The translations under genes were made by a program, and so were the position numbers. From assembly GCF_001426885.1 (NCBI RefSeq), contig NZ_LMFP01000011.1, positions 338,795 through 395,585 on the forward strand: a stretch of DNA of 56,791 bases, given 5' to 3'. Positions 16,248-24,320 of this stretch are shown here, one piece after another; position 1 is the first letter of the stretch, and each line of letters opens with the position of its first letter. This DNA comes from Pelomonas sp. Root1444. Lineage in GTDB: Bacteria > Pseudomonadota > Gammaproteobacteria > Burkholderiales > Burkholderiaceae_C. The notes below the pieces were generated by a model, which saw only the letters and a list, made by a program, of their open reading frames with translations, was not told the DNA's origin and did no database searches.

Positions 16248-17384
16248 ATGACGATCAAGCGTGTGACTGTGAAGAAGAACGAGCGCGGCATCCTGCTGCG
16301 CAATGGCGATTTCGAGCGCGTGCTGCAGCCCGGCACGTATTGGCTGTTCGCCGGCCTGGACACGTCGAAGGTCGAGCTGTTCGCGATCAGCCAGCCGGCT
16401 TTCGTGCACCCGCTGACCGACTACCTGATGGCCAAGGAGCCCGCCGTCGTCGACGCGGAGTTCCTGCGCGTCGAGCTGACTGAACACGAGGCCGGCCTGC
16501 GCACCGAGAACGGCGTGCTCGTTGAGGTGCTGCCGCCTGCCACGCGGCGCCTGTACTGGCGCGGTCTGGTGGACGTGCAGGTCGAGGTGGCCGACCTGCG
16601 CGCGTCCGCCGAGCTGCCCGCAGCCCTGGCCGCACGGCTGGCACAGCCGCAACTGCGCCCGCGCGCGGTGACCGGCCGGGCCGGCGTGCTGCAGGTGGAG
16701 GTGCCGGAAACCGGCGTCGGCCTGCTGCGTGTCGACGGCAAGGTGGAGCGCCTGCTGACCGCAGGCTCCTACGCGTTCTGGAAGTTCGGCCGCAACGTGG
16801 CGGTGGAGCTGGTGGACCTGCGGCTGCAGGCACTGGAGGTGACGGGCCAGGAGATCCTGACCCGCGACAAGGTCGCGCTGCGGCTCAACCTCTCGGCCAC
16901 CTGGCGCTACACGGACGTGCTGCGTGCGTTCGAGCAACTGGCCAAGCCGGCCGACCACCTCTACCGCGAGCTGCAGTTCGGCCTGCGCGCAGCGGTGGGC
17001 ACCCGCACGCTGGATGAGCTGCTGGAGAACAAGTCGGTCATCGACGAGGTCGTGACCGCCCAGGTGACGTCCAAGCTGGCCGGCTACGGCCTGCAACTGG
17101 ACGGCGTGGGCGTGAAGGACATCGTGCTGCCGGGCGAGATGAAGACCATCCTTGCCCAGGTGGTGGAGGCCGGGAAATCGGCCGAAGCCAACGTGATCCG
17201 CCGCCGCGAGGAAACCGCGGCGACGCGTTCCCTGCTCAACACGGCCAAAGTGATGGAGGACAACCCCGTCGCCCTGCGCCTGAAGGAGCTGGAGACGCTG
17301 GAACGCGTGGCCGAGCGCATCGACAAGATCTCCGTGTTCGGAGGTCTGGACCAGGTGCTCAATGGGCTGGTGAAGCTGCGTTGA
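16248..17384 (+). CDS. Soluble slipin / SPFH-domain protein associated with RtcB
   Basis: A 378-residue protein. The C-terminal half is a slipin-type SPFH (band 7) domain: GQEILTRDKVALRLNLSATWRY spread over about 200-225, AVGTRTLDELLENKSVID, GYGLQLDGVGVKDIVLPGEMK, followed by an EAxx-rich helix (VVEAGKSAEANVIRRREETAATRS). The N-terminal 180 residues contain a second, shorter strand-rich module with ERGILLRNGDFERVLQPGTYW. Unlike membrane slipins it has no N-terminal membrane segment. Soluble slipins of this form are recurrent neighbours of RtcB in bacteria; their role in RNA repair is not established. A good ribosome-binding site (AAGGAG) precedes the ATG, and a terminator follows. Confidence 0.88.
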   Translation: MTIKRVTVKKNERGILLRNGDFERVLQPGTYWLFAGLDTSKVELFAISQPAFVHPLTDYLMAKEPAVVDAEFLRVELTEHEAGLRTENGVLVEVLPPATRRLYWRGLVDVQVEVADLRASAELPAALAARLAQPQLRPRAVTGRAGVLQVEVPETGVGLLRVDGKVERLLTAGSYAFWKFGRNVAVELVDLRLQALEVTGQEILTRDKVALRLNLSATWRYTDVLRAFEQLAKPADHLYRELQFGLRAAVGTRTLDELLENKSVIDEVVTAQVTSKLAGYGLQLDGVGVKDIVLPGEMKTILAQVVEAGKSAEANVIRRREETAATRSLLNTAKVMEDNPVALRLKELETLERVAERIDKISVFGGLDQVLNGLVKLR

Positions 17385-17391
17385 GCCGTTC

Positions 17392-17420
17392 CCCGCCGCC
17401 TTGATGGTGGCGGGCCTTTC
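17392..17420 (+). terminator. Terminator-like hairpin after slipin
   Basis: CCCGCCGCC and GGTGGCGGG form a 9-bp stem (one G-T pair) with loop TTGAT, followed by the pyrimidine-rich CCTTTCTC. It may end or attenuate the slipin transcript before the unknown gene and rtcB. Confidence 0.55.
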
Positions 17421-17485
17421 TCATTCATTTGGCACAGTGATGCGAACACTTCGCGTCTGCCAACGCGCGCCTCATCGAGCACATC

Positions 17486-18229
17486 ATGAAAACGAAACGA
17501 CCGACTGCAGCGCAGCGACGCCGTGCAGCCTCAATGCCAGCTTGGACTCCGCAGGGCGTCGGGTTGGAGCCTGATCTCTACGCTGCGGCGCTGCGATACC
17601 TGTTTGACCGGCCTGTTCCAGAAGGCCAAGAGCAGGCGTGGTACTGGAGTGTCTACGAGCCAGAATTCGAGGCTACTCCGCTTGAATGGACACGGATCCA
17701 GACCGTGCTGTTCGCAAATGCGGGCACCGACTTGTCGGTCTACGGCGACGATCAGGTCGGCTTTGGCCTGGATTACTTGGCCAACAACTCGATCAGCGAT
17801 GTGCCGTTCGCGGCCATTGATGCCAGCGTGCCGCTGGATGAAGCTATGCGGATGATGGACGCCATGCCGGTGCTCTGGCGGCAGTGCTTCGGACCGCGGC
17901 TGGCCGAGATGAACAAGCCGATCGGTTCTTCGAGCGGCCAACTCGCCCACATCTGCTACATGTGGTTCGACGTCTGGCCTACGTTCTGGAACGTACGAAG
18001 CGAGCCCCGTTGGCAGCAGGCCGTGTGGCATGTCTTGCGCGAGATGTTGGCCGTCCCGTGCCGGGAGGTTCAGGTTGCGGCGCTGCATGGCATCGGACAC
18101 CAGCTGCGGTATCTGAATCGGCGCGAAGAGATCGACCGCACCGTCGCCGCATTCATCCATTCGATCGACCACAACGACAAGAACCTCAAGAACTACGCGG
18201 AAGCAGCCCGCCAAGGCATGGTGCTGTGA
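17486..18229 (+). CDS. Unrecognised 247-residue protein between slipin and RtcB
   Basis: I do not recognise this protein. It starts with a basic tail (MKTKRPTAAQRRRAASMPAW), continues with a Trp/Tyr-rich region (AWYWSVYEPEFEATPLEW), a central segment with two hydrophobic stretches (MWFDVWPTFWNV) and ends in helices resembling HEAT-type repeats (REVQVAALHGIGHQL). No membrane helix or signal peptide is evident. Base composition is visibly less GC-rich than its neighbours, hinting at separate acquisition. It ends 19 bases before rtcB on the same strand and is probably cotranscribed with it, making it a candidate accessory factor of RNA repair. The ATG used has no strong ribosome-binding site; a Met at codon 17 is an alternative. 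Confidence 0.75.
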   Translation: MKTKRPTAAQRRRAASMPAWTPQGVGLEPDLYAAALRYLFDRPVPEGQEQAWYWSVYEPEFEATPLEWTRIQTVLFANAGTDLSVYGDDQVGFGLDYLANNSISDVPFAAIDASVPLDEAMRMMDAMPVLWRQCFGPRLAEMNKPIGSSSGQLAHICYMWFDVWPTFWNVRSEPRWQQAVWHVLREMLAVPCREVQVAALHGIGHQLRYLNRREEIDRTVAAFIHSIDHNDKNLKNYAEAARQGMVL

Positions 18230-18248
18230 CGCAATCGAAGGAATCAAC

Positions 18249-19466
18249 ATGGAACCCCAACACATCCACGAGGACGTCCCCGGCGGCGTGCCGCTGAAGA
18301 CGTGGACGCAGGGCGTGCCGGTCGAGGACGCGGCCAAGCGCCAGCTCCAGAACGCGGCCCGCCTGCCCATCGTCTTCAAGCACATCGCCGCGATGCCGGA
18401 CGTGCACTTCGGCATCGGCGCGACCGTCGGCTCGGTCATCCCTACCGTCAAGGCCATCATCCCGGCGGCCGTCGGCGTGGACATCGGCTGCGGCATGATG
18501 GCCTGCAAGACCACGCTGACGGCCGAGGACCTGCCCGACAACCTTGGGCCCCTGCGCGCCGCCATCGAGCGCGCCGTGCCGCACGGCCGCCAGCCGGGCA
18601 GCCGCGACCCCGGCGCGTGGCAGAAGCCGCCCGGCTCGGTCAACACGGCCTGGGCGCAGCTGGAGCCCGAGTTCACCGAGCTGTGCCGCGACTACCCCAA
18701 GATCGCCAAGACCAACCACATCCAGCATCTCGGCACGCTGGGCTCGGGCAACCACTTCATCGAGGTCTGCCTGGACGAAGCGGGCGCCGTGTGGTTCATG
18801 CTGCACTCGGGCTCGCGCGGCGTGGGCAACTTCATCGGCACGATGTTCATCGAGCTGGCCAAGCAGGACGCGCTGCGCCACCAGGCCAACCTGCCGGACC
18901 GCGACCTGGCCTATTTCGAGGAAGGCAGCCGCTACTTCGGCGACTACGTGCGCGCGGTCGGCTGGGCGCAGAAGTTCGCGGCCACCAACCGCGAGGTCAT
19001 GATGAAGCGCGTCATCGAGGCCGCAAAGACGGTCATCCACAAGAACTTCCAGGCCCACATCGAGGCGGTGAACTGCCACCACAACTATGTGCAGAAGGAA
19101 ACCCACTTCGGCCAGGAGGTCTACCTGACCCGCAAGGGCGCCGTGAGCGCCAAGGCCGGGCAGCTGGGCATCATCCCCGGCAGCATGGGCGCCAGGAGCT
19201 ACATCGTGCGCGGCAAGGGCAATGCGGACAGCTTCGAGAGCTGCTCGCACGGCGCCGGCCGCGTGATGAGCCGTGGCGACGCCAAGCGCCAATTCACGCT
19301 GGCCGACCACCGCGCCGCGACCGAGGGCGTCGAGTGCCGCAAGGACAAGGACGTGCTCGACGAGACGCCCGCGGCCTACAAGGACATCGACGCCGTCATG
19401 GCCGCGCAGCGCGAGCTGGTGGACGTGGTGCACACCCTCAAGCAGGTCGTCTGCGTGAAGGGCTGA
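18249..19466 (+). CDS. rtcB: RNA 3'-phosphate/2',3'-cyclic phosphate-5'-OH ligase RtcB
   Basis: RtcB joins RNA ends carrying a 2',3'-cyclic or 3'-phosphate to 5'-OH ends using GTP and Mn2+, resealing RNAs cut by toxins or stress nucleases. The 405-residue length matches the bacterial form. Key sites are present: GVDIGCGM with the metal-binding Cys81, LGTLGSGNHFIE, MLHSGSRGVGN, the NCHHNY histidines, and CSHGAGRVMSR whose His334 corresponds to the guanylylated His337 of the E. coli enzyme. The ribosome-binding site AAGGAA precedes the ATG. Upstream lie the unknown gene, slipin and the tRNA-like array; RtcA and an RtcR regulator are absent from the window. Confidence 0.97.
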   Translation: MEPQHIHEDVPGGVPLKTWTQGVPVEDAAKRQLQNAARLPIVFKHIAAMPDVHFGIGATVGSVIPTVKAIIPAAVGVDIGCGMMACKTTLTAEDLPDNLGPLRAAIERAVPHGRQPGSRDPGAWQKPPGSVNTAWAQLEPEFTELCRDYPKIAKTNHIQHLGTLGSGNHFIEVCLDEAGAVWFMLHSGSRGVGNFIGTMFIELAKQDALRHQANLPDRDLAYFEEGSRYFGDYVRAVGWAQKFAATNREVMMKRVIEAAKTVIHKNFQAHIEAVNCHHNYVQKETHFGQEVYLTRKGAVSAKAGQLGIIPGSMGARSYIVRGKGNADSFESCSHGAGRVMSRGDAKRQFTLADHRAATEGVECRKDKDVLDETPAAYKDIDAVMAAQRELVDVVHTLKQVVCVKG

Positions 19467-19487
19467 CGACAACGCGCACCGCATCAG

Positions 19488-19519
19488 GGCGCCCGGCTTC
19501 GGTCGGGCGCCTTTTTTTT
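19488..19519 (+). terminator. Intrinsic terminator of the rtcB transcript
   Basis: GGCGCCCG pairs with CGGGCGCC across an 8-base loop and is followed by eight T residues. It is a strong rho-independent terminator and marks the right end of the RNA-repair island. Confidence 0.92.
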
Positions 19520-19604
19520 GGTCTTTCGTCGGCCGCCAAGGGAGCATTCACGAAGGCCCGCGCCGCCAAGCCGGCACTACCATTGCCGCCCTCACGGGAT
19601 CCGC

Positions 19605-20477
19605 ATGAAACTGCTCGTCAAATTCAACCTGGTCTACCTGCTCGTCATGAGCCTGGGCATCGCCGTCAGCGGCTACATCGCCCGCCAGCTGCTGCAGGAC
19701 AACGCCCAGCAGGAGGTCGTCGGCAGCGCCCGCATGCTGATGGAGAAGGCGCTCGCGGTGCGCAACTACACCAACACGCAGATCAAGCCGCTGCTGACCT
19801 CGCAGATGGCGCACGAGTTCCTGCCGCAGACGGTGCCCAGCTACTCGGCCACCGAGGTGCTGGGCACGCTGCTGGCCAAGCACCCCGAGTTCGCCTACAA
19901 GGAGGCGACGCTGAACCCCACCAACCCGCGCGACCGTGCCACCAGCTGGGAGGCCGACATCGTGGGTCAATTCAGGAGCGCCGCCGATCTGACGGAGACC
20001 GTCGGCACGCGCGACACGCCCGCCGGCCCGTCGCTGTACATCGCCCGCCCGCTGCGCATCACCGACCCCGCCTGCCTGGCCTGCCACAGCAGCGTGGATG
20101 CCGCACCCGCCACAATGGTCGCCAAGTACGGCCCCGCCAACGGCTTCGGCTGGAACTTGAACGAAGTCATCGGCGCGCAGATCGTCTCCGTGCCGCTGGG
20201 CGTGCCCATGCAGCGCGCCGACAAGGTCTTCCAGGTCTTCATCACGTCGCTGGTGGGCGTCTTCGTCGTCGTCGGCATCGTGCTGAACCTGATGGTGTGG
20301 ATGCTGGTCGTGCGCCCGGTCACGCGGCTGTCGGCGCTGGCCGACCGCGTCAGCCAGGGCGACCTGGACGCGCCGGAGTTCAAGACCAGCGGCCGCGACG
20401 AGATCGCCACCTTGTCCGATTCGTTCTCGCGCATGCGCGCCAGCGTGGTGCAGGCGATGAAGTTGCTCGATTCGTGA
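19605..20477 (+). CDS. Membrane heme-binding sensor: DUF3365 (Tll0287-like) plus HAMP
   Basis: A 290-residue inner-membrane protein. One N-terminal helix (LVKFNLVYLLVMSLGIAVSG) leads into a periplasmic DUF3365 domain with a c-type heme motif CLACH (Cys157, Cys160, His161). A second helix near residues 205-230 is followed by a HAMP domain (VVRPVTRLSALADRVSQGDL). It has no output domain of its own. The ATG at MKLLVK is preferred to an upstream in-frame Met because it places the signal anchor at the very start. The Ser/Thr kinase gene begins 13 bases after its stop, so the pair probably forms a redox- or gas-sensing transmembrane kinase system; the pairing is inference. Confidence 0.88.
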   Translation: MKLLVKFNLVYLLVMSLGIAVSGYIARQLLQDNAQQEVVGSARMLMEKALAVRNYTNTQIKPLLTSQMAHEFLPQTVPSYSATEVLGTLLAKHPEFAYKEATLNPTNPRDRATSWEADIVGQFRSAADLTETVGTRDTPAGPSLYIARPLRITDPACLACHSSVDAAPATMVAKYGPANGFGWNLNEVIGAQIVSVPLGVPMQRADKVFQVFITSLVGVFVVVGIVLNLMVWMLVVRPVTRLSALADRVSQGDLDAPEFKTSGRDEIATLSDSFSRMRASVVQAMKLLDS

Positions 20478-20490
20478 GTCATCTCAACTC

Positions 20491-21939
20491 ATGAGCGACC
20501 TCAAGAAGCACCCAGCGCAGCTCGGCAAATACCGCATCACCGAGGTGCTCGGTGAGGGCGCGATGGGCGTCGTCTATAAGGGCTTCGACCCCGACATCCA
20601 GCGCACCGTCGCGCTCAAGACCATCCGGCAGCAGGTCAGCGCCGATGACGACAGCCCGGGCGGCGCGGCTTCGCGCTTCCGCAACGAGGCGCAGGCGGCG
20701 GGCCGGCTGGGCCATCCCGGCATCGTGGCCGTCTACGACTTCGGCCGCGACCAGCAGATCGCCTACATCGCGATGGAGTTCGTCCAGGGCCGCTCGCTGG
20801 CGAGCTACCTGAGCGACAAGCTGCGTTTCACCGACACCGACATCCCCGGCATCATGAGCCAGCTGCTCGACGCGCTGGGCCACGCGCACGAGCAAGGCGT
20901 GTGGCACCGCGACGTCAAGCCCAGCAACATCATCATGACGACGGCCGGGCGCTTGAAGGTGGCCGATTTCGGCATCGCGCGCATCGAGTCGCAGAACCTC
21001 ACGCAGACCCACTACATGGTCGGCACACCCAGCCACATGGCGCCCGAGCAGTTCCTCGGCAAGCCGATGGACCGCCGCGTGGACATCTATGGCGCTGGCG
21101 TCGTGCTCTACCAGCTGCTGACGGGGCGCGCACCGTTCGCGGGCACGACCGAGGCGCTCATGTACAAGGTCGTCAACGAGGACCCCATGCCGCCGTCTAT
21201 GGCGGAAGGCGCCGGCCGGCCGGGCTGGTTCGACGCCATCGTGGCGCGCGCGCTCGCCAAGCGCCCCGCCGACCGTTTCGCCACCACCTACGAGTTCAAG
21301 CAGGCCTTGATCGACGGTGCCGGCAAGGGCATGGCCGACACCGGCTGGGAGCGCACTCTCATGATGGCGCCGCCGCGGCCGCCGCAGGCGGCCCCGCCGA
21401 CCTTGGCACCGCCGTCCACCGCGGGCGCATCGGCGGGCACCCCGGCGCCCACGCACTGGGACAAGGCCCAACTCACCCAGGCCGAGCAGTCGCTGGCCCG
21501 GTATGTCGGCCCGCTGGCCAGCGTGCTCGTGCGCCGCGCGGCGCGCGAATGCCGGGACCTGGGCGAGCTCTACAGCAAGCTCGCCGAGCAAGTGACCGAC
21601 CCGCGCGCGCGCGACGCCTTCCTCGGCCAGGCCAGCTTGATCACCGGAGCCAGTGCGCGCACCGCGGGCGGCGGTACCGGCGCACCGCCCAGTTCAGGTT
21701 CCAAGGCGTCCCAGGGCTCGGCGGGCGGCACGACCGTCGGCGGGCCGCTGACCGACGCCGTGATGGACAAGGCGCAGGGGTTGCTCGCCCAGCATGTCGG
21801 GCCCATCGCCAAGGTGCTGGTCAAGCGCGCCGCCGTGGGCACGGACAGTCGGGCCGTGTTTTTCAACCGGCTGGCCGAGGCCGTCAGCGACGCCGCGGCG
21901 CGCGAGAAGCTGCTGAAGGCGCTGGCGCAACTGCACTGA
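20491..21939 (+). CDS. Hanks-type serine/threonine protein kinase with duplicated C-terminal module
   Basis: A 482-residue kinase. The catalytic domain occupies about residues 12-275: glycine loop LGEGAMGVVYKG, ATP-binding Lys43 in VALKTI, HRD motif WHRDVKPSN with Asp141, DFG Asp159 and the activation-segment end GTPSHMAPEQ. No membrane helix or PASTA repeats are present, so it is cytoplasmic. After a Pro/Ala linker come two related modules of about 45 residues, YVGPLASVLVRRAAREC... and HVGPIAKVLVKRAAVGT..., each ending in an LAE helix; they look like a tandem duplication. It follows the DUF3365/HAMP sensor by 13 bases. The ATG coincides with a modest ribosome-binding site. Confidence 0.93.
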   Translation: MSDLKKHPAQLGKYRITEVLGEGAMGVVYKGFDPDIQRTVALKTIRQQVSADDDSPGGAASRFRNEAQAAGRLGHPGIVAVYDFGRDQQIAYIAMEFVQGRSLASYLSDKLRFTDTDIPGIMSQLLDALGHAHEQGVWHRDVKPSNIIMTTAGRLKVADFGIARIESQNLTQTHYMVGTPSHMAPEQFLGKPMDRRVDIYGAGVVLYQLLTGRAPFAGTTEALMYKVVNEDPMPPSMAEGAGRPGWFDAIVARALAKRPADRFATTYEFKQALIDGAGKGMADTGWERTLMMAPPRPPQAAPPTLAPPSTAGASAGTPAPTHWDKAQLTQAEQSLARYVGPLASVLVRRAARECRDLGELYSKLAEQVTDPRARDAFLGQASLITGASARTAGGGTGAPPSSGSKASQGSAGGTTVGGPLTDAVMDKAQGLLAQHVGPIAKVLVKRAAVGTDSRAVFFNRLAEAVSDAAAREKLLKALAQLH

Positions 21940-21957
21940 GGCCCGGCCTGCGCGACG

Positions 21958-22143
21958 TCAGCGGCTGGCGCCCTTCAGGAACTGCTCGACCTCGTCGGCG
22001 CGGTCGCCCACGCGGGCCACGGCCTCGCGCAGCTGTTCAGGGCTGACGCCGAACTTGGCGGCCCAGTCGCGCAGCTCATAGGCCTCGTTCACATTGATGC
22101 GCTGACGGTCCTGGCCGCCGCGCTGGGTCTTGTCATCTGACAC
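21958..22143 (-). CDS. DUF3606-family small protein
   Basis: About 61 residues, starting at a GTG (VSDDKTQRGGQDRQRINVNE) preceded by CGGAG. The core, INVNEAYELRDWAAKFGVSPEQLREAVARVG, is the DUF3606 helix-turn-helix-like signature; most relatives are 60-ish residues and of unknown function. A longer in-frame reading to 22257 would cross the Fur-like palindrome and is rejected. It converges with the kinase gene. Confidence 0.8.
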   Translation of the reverse strand: MSDDKTQRGGQDRQRINVNEAYELRDWAAKFGVSPEQLREAVARVGDRADEVEQFLKGASR

Positions 22144-22255
22144 GGCTCTGCTCCGGAGTTGAGAAAACGCCACCCTAAGCCGGCCGCGTCGTGGCGTGTG
22201 TCGGACAGACGCGCATGCGGCGGCCACGACCCGGGCTAGCAATCGCCTTATTTGC

Positions 22256-22276
22256 AAATGCGAATCATGCGCATTT
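22256..22276. promoter_or_regulatory. Fur-box-like palindrome
   Basis: AAATGCG-N7-CGCATTT is a perfect 7-bp inverted repeat; the centre AATCAT matches the core of the Fur consensus. It lies 55 bases upstream of the DUF3649/PepSY/DUF3325 genes, a set often under iron control. Confidence 0.6.
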
Positions 22277-22331
22277 ACACTCGAAAGCCTCGCTGCTATC
22301 GATCGCCCGCTGCCCGCGCAGCGCGACTGCC

Positions 22332-22634
22332 ATGACCGCCGCCTCGTTCCTCCTGCGTCCCCTGCCGCTGCTGTCGCGCATCGCCGCGGCCGTGTTCGGG
22401 GGCTACGCCTGCTGCTGGGGTTTTGTCGCCCTCGGACTGGCCGGCTTCTATGCCGCCGGCCTGCCCTTCCACGACGCCGAGCACCTCAGCAGCATCCTCG
22501 GCGTGCTGCTCTATCTCGTCGTGTTCTGCTGGACCTTCGCCGTGCCGCGCGTCGGCCGCGCATGGGTCTTGCTGCTGGGCAGCGGCGCGTTGATGGCCGG
22601 CATCGCCACGCTGGTCCAGCGTGCCCTGGCCTGA
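22332..22634 (+). CDS. DUF3649 small membrane protein of iron-uptake cluster
   Basis: A 100-residue protein with about three hydrophobic helices (YACCWGFVALGLAGFYAAG, ILGVLLYLVVFCWTFAVP, VLLLGSGALMAGIATLV). DUF3649 genes recur beside PepSY-type membrane proteins and TonB-dependent siderophore receptors. It starts at MTAASF, downstream of the Fur-box-like palindrome, and is followed 12 bases later by the PepSY gene. Likely inner membrane; biochemical role unknown. Confidence 0.82.
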   Translation: MTAASFLLRPLPLLSRIAAAVFGGYACCWGFVALGLAGFYAAGLPFHDAEHLSSILGVLLYLVVFCWTFAVPRVGRAWVLLLGSGALMAGIATLVQRALA

Positions 22635-22646
22635 CGGAGCGCCCCC

Positions 22647-24320
22647 GTGTTCCAGAGTTTTCGGTTGTCCATGGCCTGGCTGCACACCTGGTTCGGCCTG
22701 GTGCTGGGCTTCGTGCTGATGGTGGTGTTCTTCTTCGGCGCGCTGTCGGTGTTCGACCGCGAGATCGACCGCTGGGCCACGCCGCAGTCGCGCTTCCAGC
22801 CGCAGCCCATGCCGTCGTTCGACCGCGTGCTCAAGCCGGCGTTCGAGCGCATGCAGCCGGACAAGGCGGCGGTGGCGCTGCTGGAAGGCCGCGTCGACGG
22901 CCCCATCCCCGAGCGCTTCGACACGGTGCGCCGCTGGGGCGCCTACACGACGCACCGCGACCCGGTCGTCGCCGTCTTCGCCGGCTATGCCGTGCCCAAG
23001 GCGAAGGACCCGGACGAGACCGTCTTCGCCATCCACGCGCTGGACCCGCGCGACGGCGCCGTGCTGCCCGACGGCCAGCTGCGCATCGGCAGCCAGTTCT
23101 TCTACCCGCTGCACTACAGCCTCAACCTGAAGTGGAAGGACCTGGGCACCTGGATCGTCGGGTTCGCCGCGCTGATGATGCTGGCCGCGCTCGTCAGCGG
23201 CGTCGTCATGCACCGCAAGATCTTCCGCGAGTTCTTCACCTTCCGCCGCGACAAGAGCACCCAGCGCAGCGCGCTGGACCTGCACAACCTGACCGGCGTC
23301 GTCGCGCTGCCCTTCCACTTCTTCTTCGCGTTCACGGGCCTGGTGATCTTCGCGGGCATCTACTTCCCAGTCGCGCACACGCAGCTGCGCGATTTGCACG
23401 AGCTCAGCGAGAGGATCGAGGCCCGCGAGACCGGCCTGCCGCATGAGCGCGCCGGCGTGGGCGCACCGATGGGGTCGGTGGACGCGATGGTCGCCGAGGC
23501 GCAGCGCCGCTGGGCCGCCAAGGGCATGGCGGGTGACGTGGGCTATGTCGGCGTGGAACACGTCGGTGACGCGAATGCCTTCGTCAGCGTCTACCGCGCC
23601 GGCACCGACCGCGTCGCGCTGACCGGCGAGGGCATCCATTTCAAGGCCAGTACCGGCGAGCTGCTGCGCGAGGACCCGCCGCGCACGGCCGTCGACAGCG
23701 TCAACGAGTTCCTCACCGGCCTGCACCTGCAGCACTTCCGCCACTGGCTGCTGCGCTGGCTCTACGTGCTGGGCGGGCTGCTGGGCTGCGTCTGCATCGC
23801 CACCGGCTTCATCTTCTTCGTCGAGAAGCGCAAGAAGCAGCATGCCAAGGCCGGCAGCCAGGGCAGCCGCATCGTCGACGCGCTGGCCGTGACGACGGTG
23901 ACCGGCATGCTGATCGCGACCACCGCGATGCTGCTGGCCAACCGCCTGCTGCCCGACGCGCTGCCCGACAAGGGCGACTGGGAGAAGACCGTGTTCTGGA
24001 GCGCCTGGGCGCTGGCGCTGCTGCACGCCTTCGCCCGCAACGGCGCGGTGGCGCTGGGGCGCCCGAGCCCGGCCTGGCGCGAGCAATGCCTCATCGCCGC
24101 CGCGGGCGCGGTCGCGGCCGTCGTGGCCAATGCGATCACCACCGGTGACCACCTCGGCCGCACGGTGTCCGCCGGCTACTGGCCGGTGGCGGGCGTGGAC
24201 CTCAGCCTGCTGGCGCTGGCCGCCGTCGCGCTGCTGGCCGCACGTCGGCTGGGCCGCCTCGGGCAGCAGGCCGCGCCCCAGAGCACGCCGGCCGCCATCG
24301 CGGGGGCGTCGAATGGCTGA
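22647..24320 (+). CDS. PepSY-associated membrane protein (siderophore-iron reductase-like)
   Basis: A 557-residue inner-membrane protein. The N-terminal part fits the PepSY_TM family: helix 1 from WLHTWFGLVLGFVLMVVFFFG, SVFDREIDRW, a loop, then NLTGVVALPFHFFFAFTGLVIF and a later LRWLYVLGGLLGCVCIATGFIFF. Paired histidines in or near the helices (HTWFG, LHNLTG, FHFFF, LQHFRHW) could bind heme. Three more helices follow at the C-terminus. Relatives act in ferric-siderophore reduction or uptake. The start is a GTG (VFQSF); the MAWLHTW Met seven codons later is an alternative. It overlaps the DUF3325 gene by eight bases. Confidence 0.88.
   Translation: MFQSFRLSMAWLHTWFGLVLGFVLMVVFFFGALSVFDREIDRWATPQSRFQPQPMPSFDRVLKPAFERMQPDKAAVALLEGRVDGPIPERFDTVRRWGAYTTHRDPVVAVFAGYAVPKAKDPDETVFAIHALDPRDGAVLPDGQLRIGSQFFYPLHYSLNLKWKDLGTWIVGFAALMMLAALVSGVVMHRKIFREFFTFRRDKSTQRSALDLHNLTGVVALPFHFFFAFTGLVIFAGIYFPVAHTQLRDLHELSERIEARETGLPHERAGVGAPMGSVDAMVAEAQRRWAAKGMAGDVGYVGVEHVGDANAFVSVYRAGTDRVALTGEGIHFKASTGELLREDPPRTAVDSVNEFLTGLHLQHFRHWLLRWLYVLGGLLGCVCIATGFIFFVEKRKKQHAKAGSQGSRIVDALAVTTVTGMLIATTAMLLANRLLPDALPDKGDWEKTVFWSAWALALLHAFARNGAVALGRPSPAWREQCLIAAAGAVAAVVANAITTGDHLGRTVSAGYWPVAGVDLSLLALAAVALLAARRLGRLGQQAAPQSTPAAIAGASNG

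Noticed and set aside
17429-17443. Sigma-54-like promoter before the unknown gene and rtcB
   Set aside because: TTGGCAC is followed by a GC, but only 9 bases separate the GG and GC; sigma-54 needs 10. No RtcR activator is present either.
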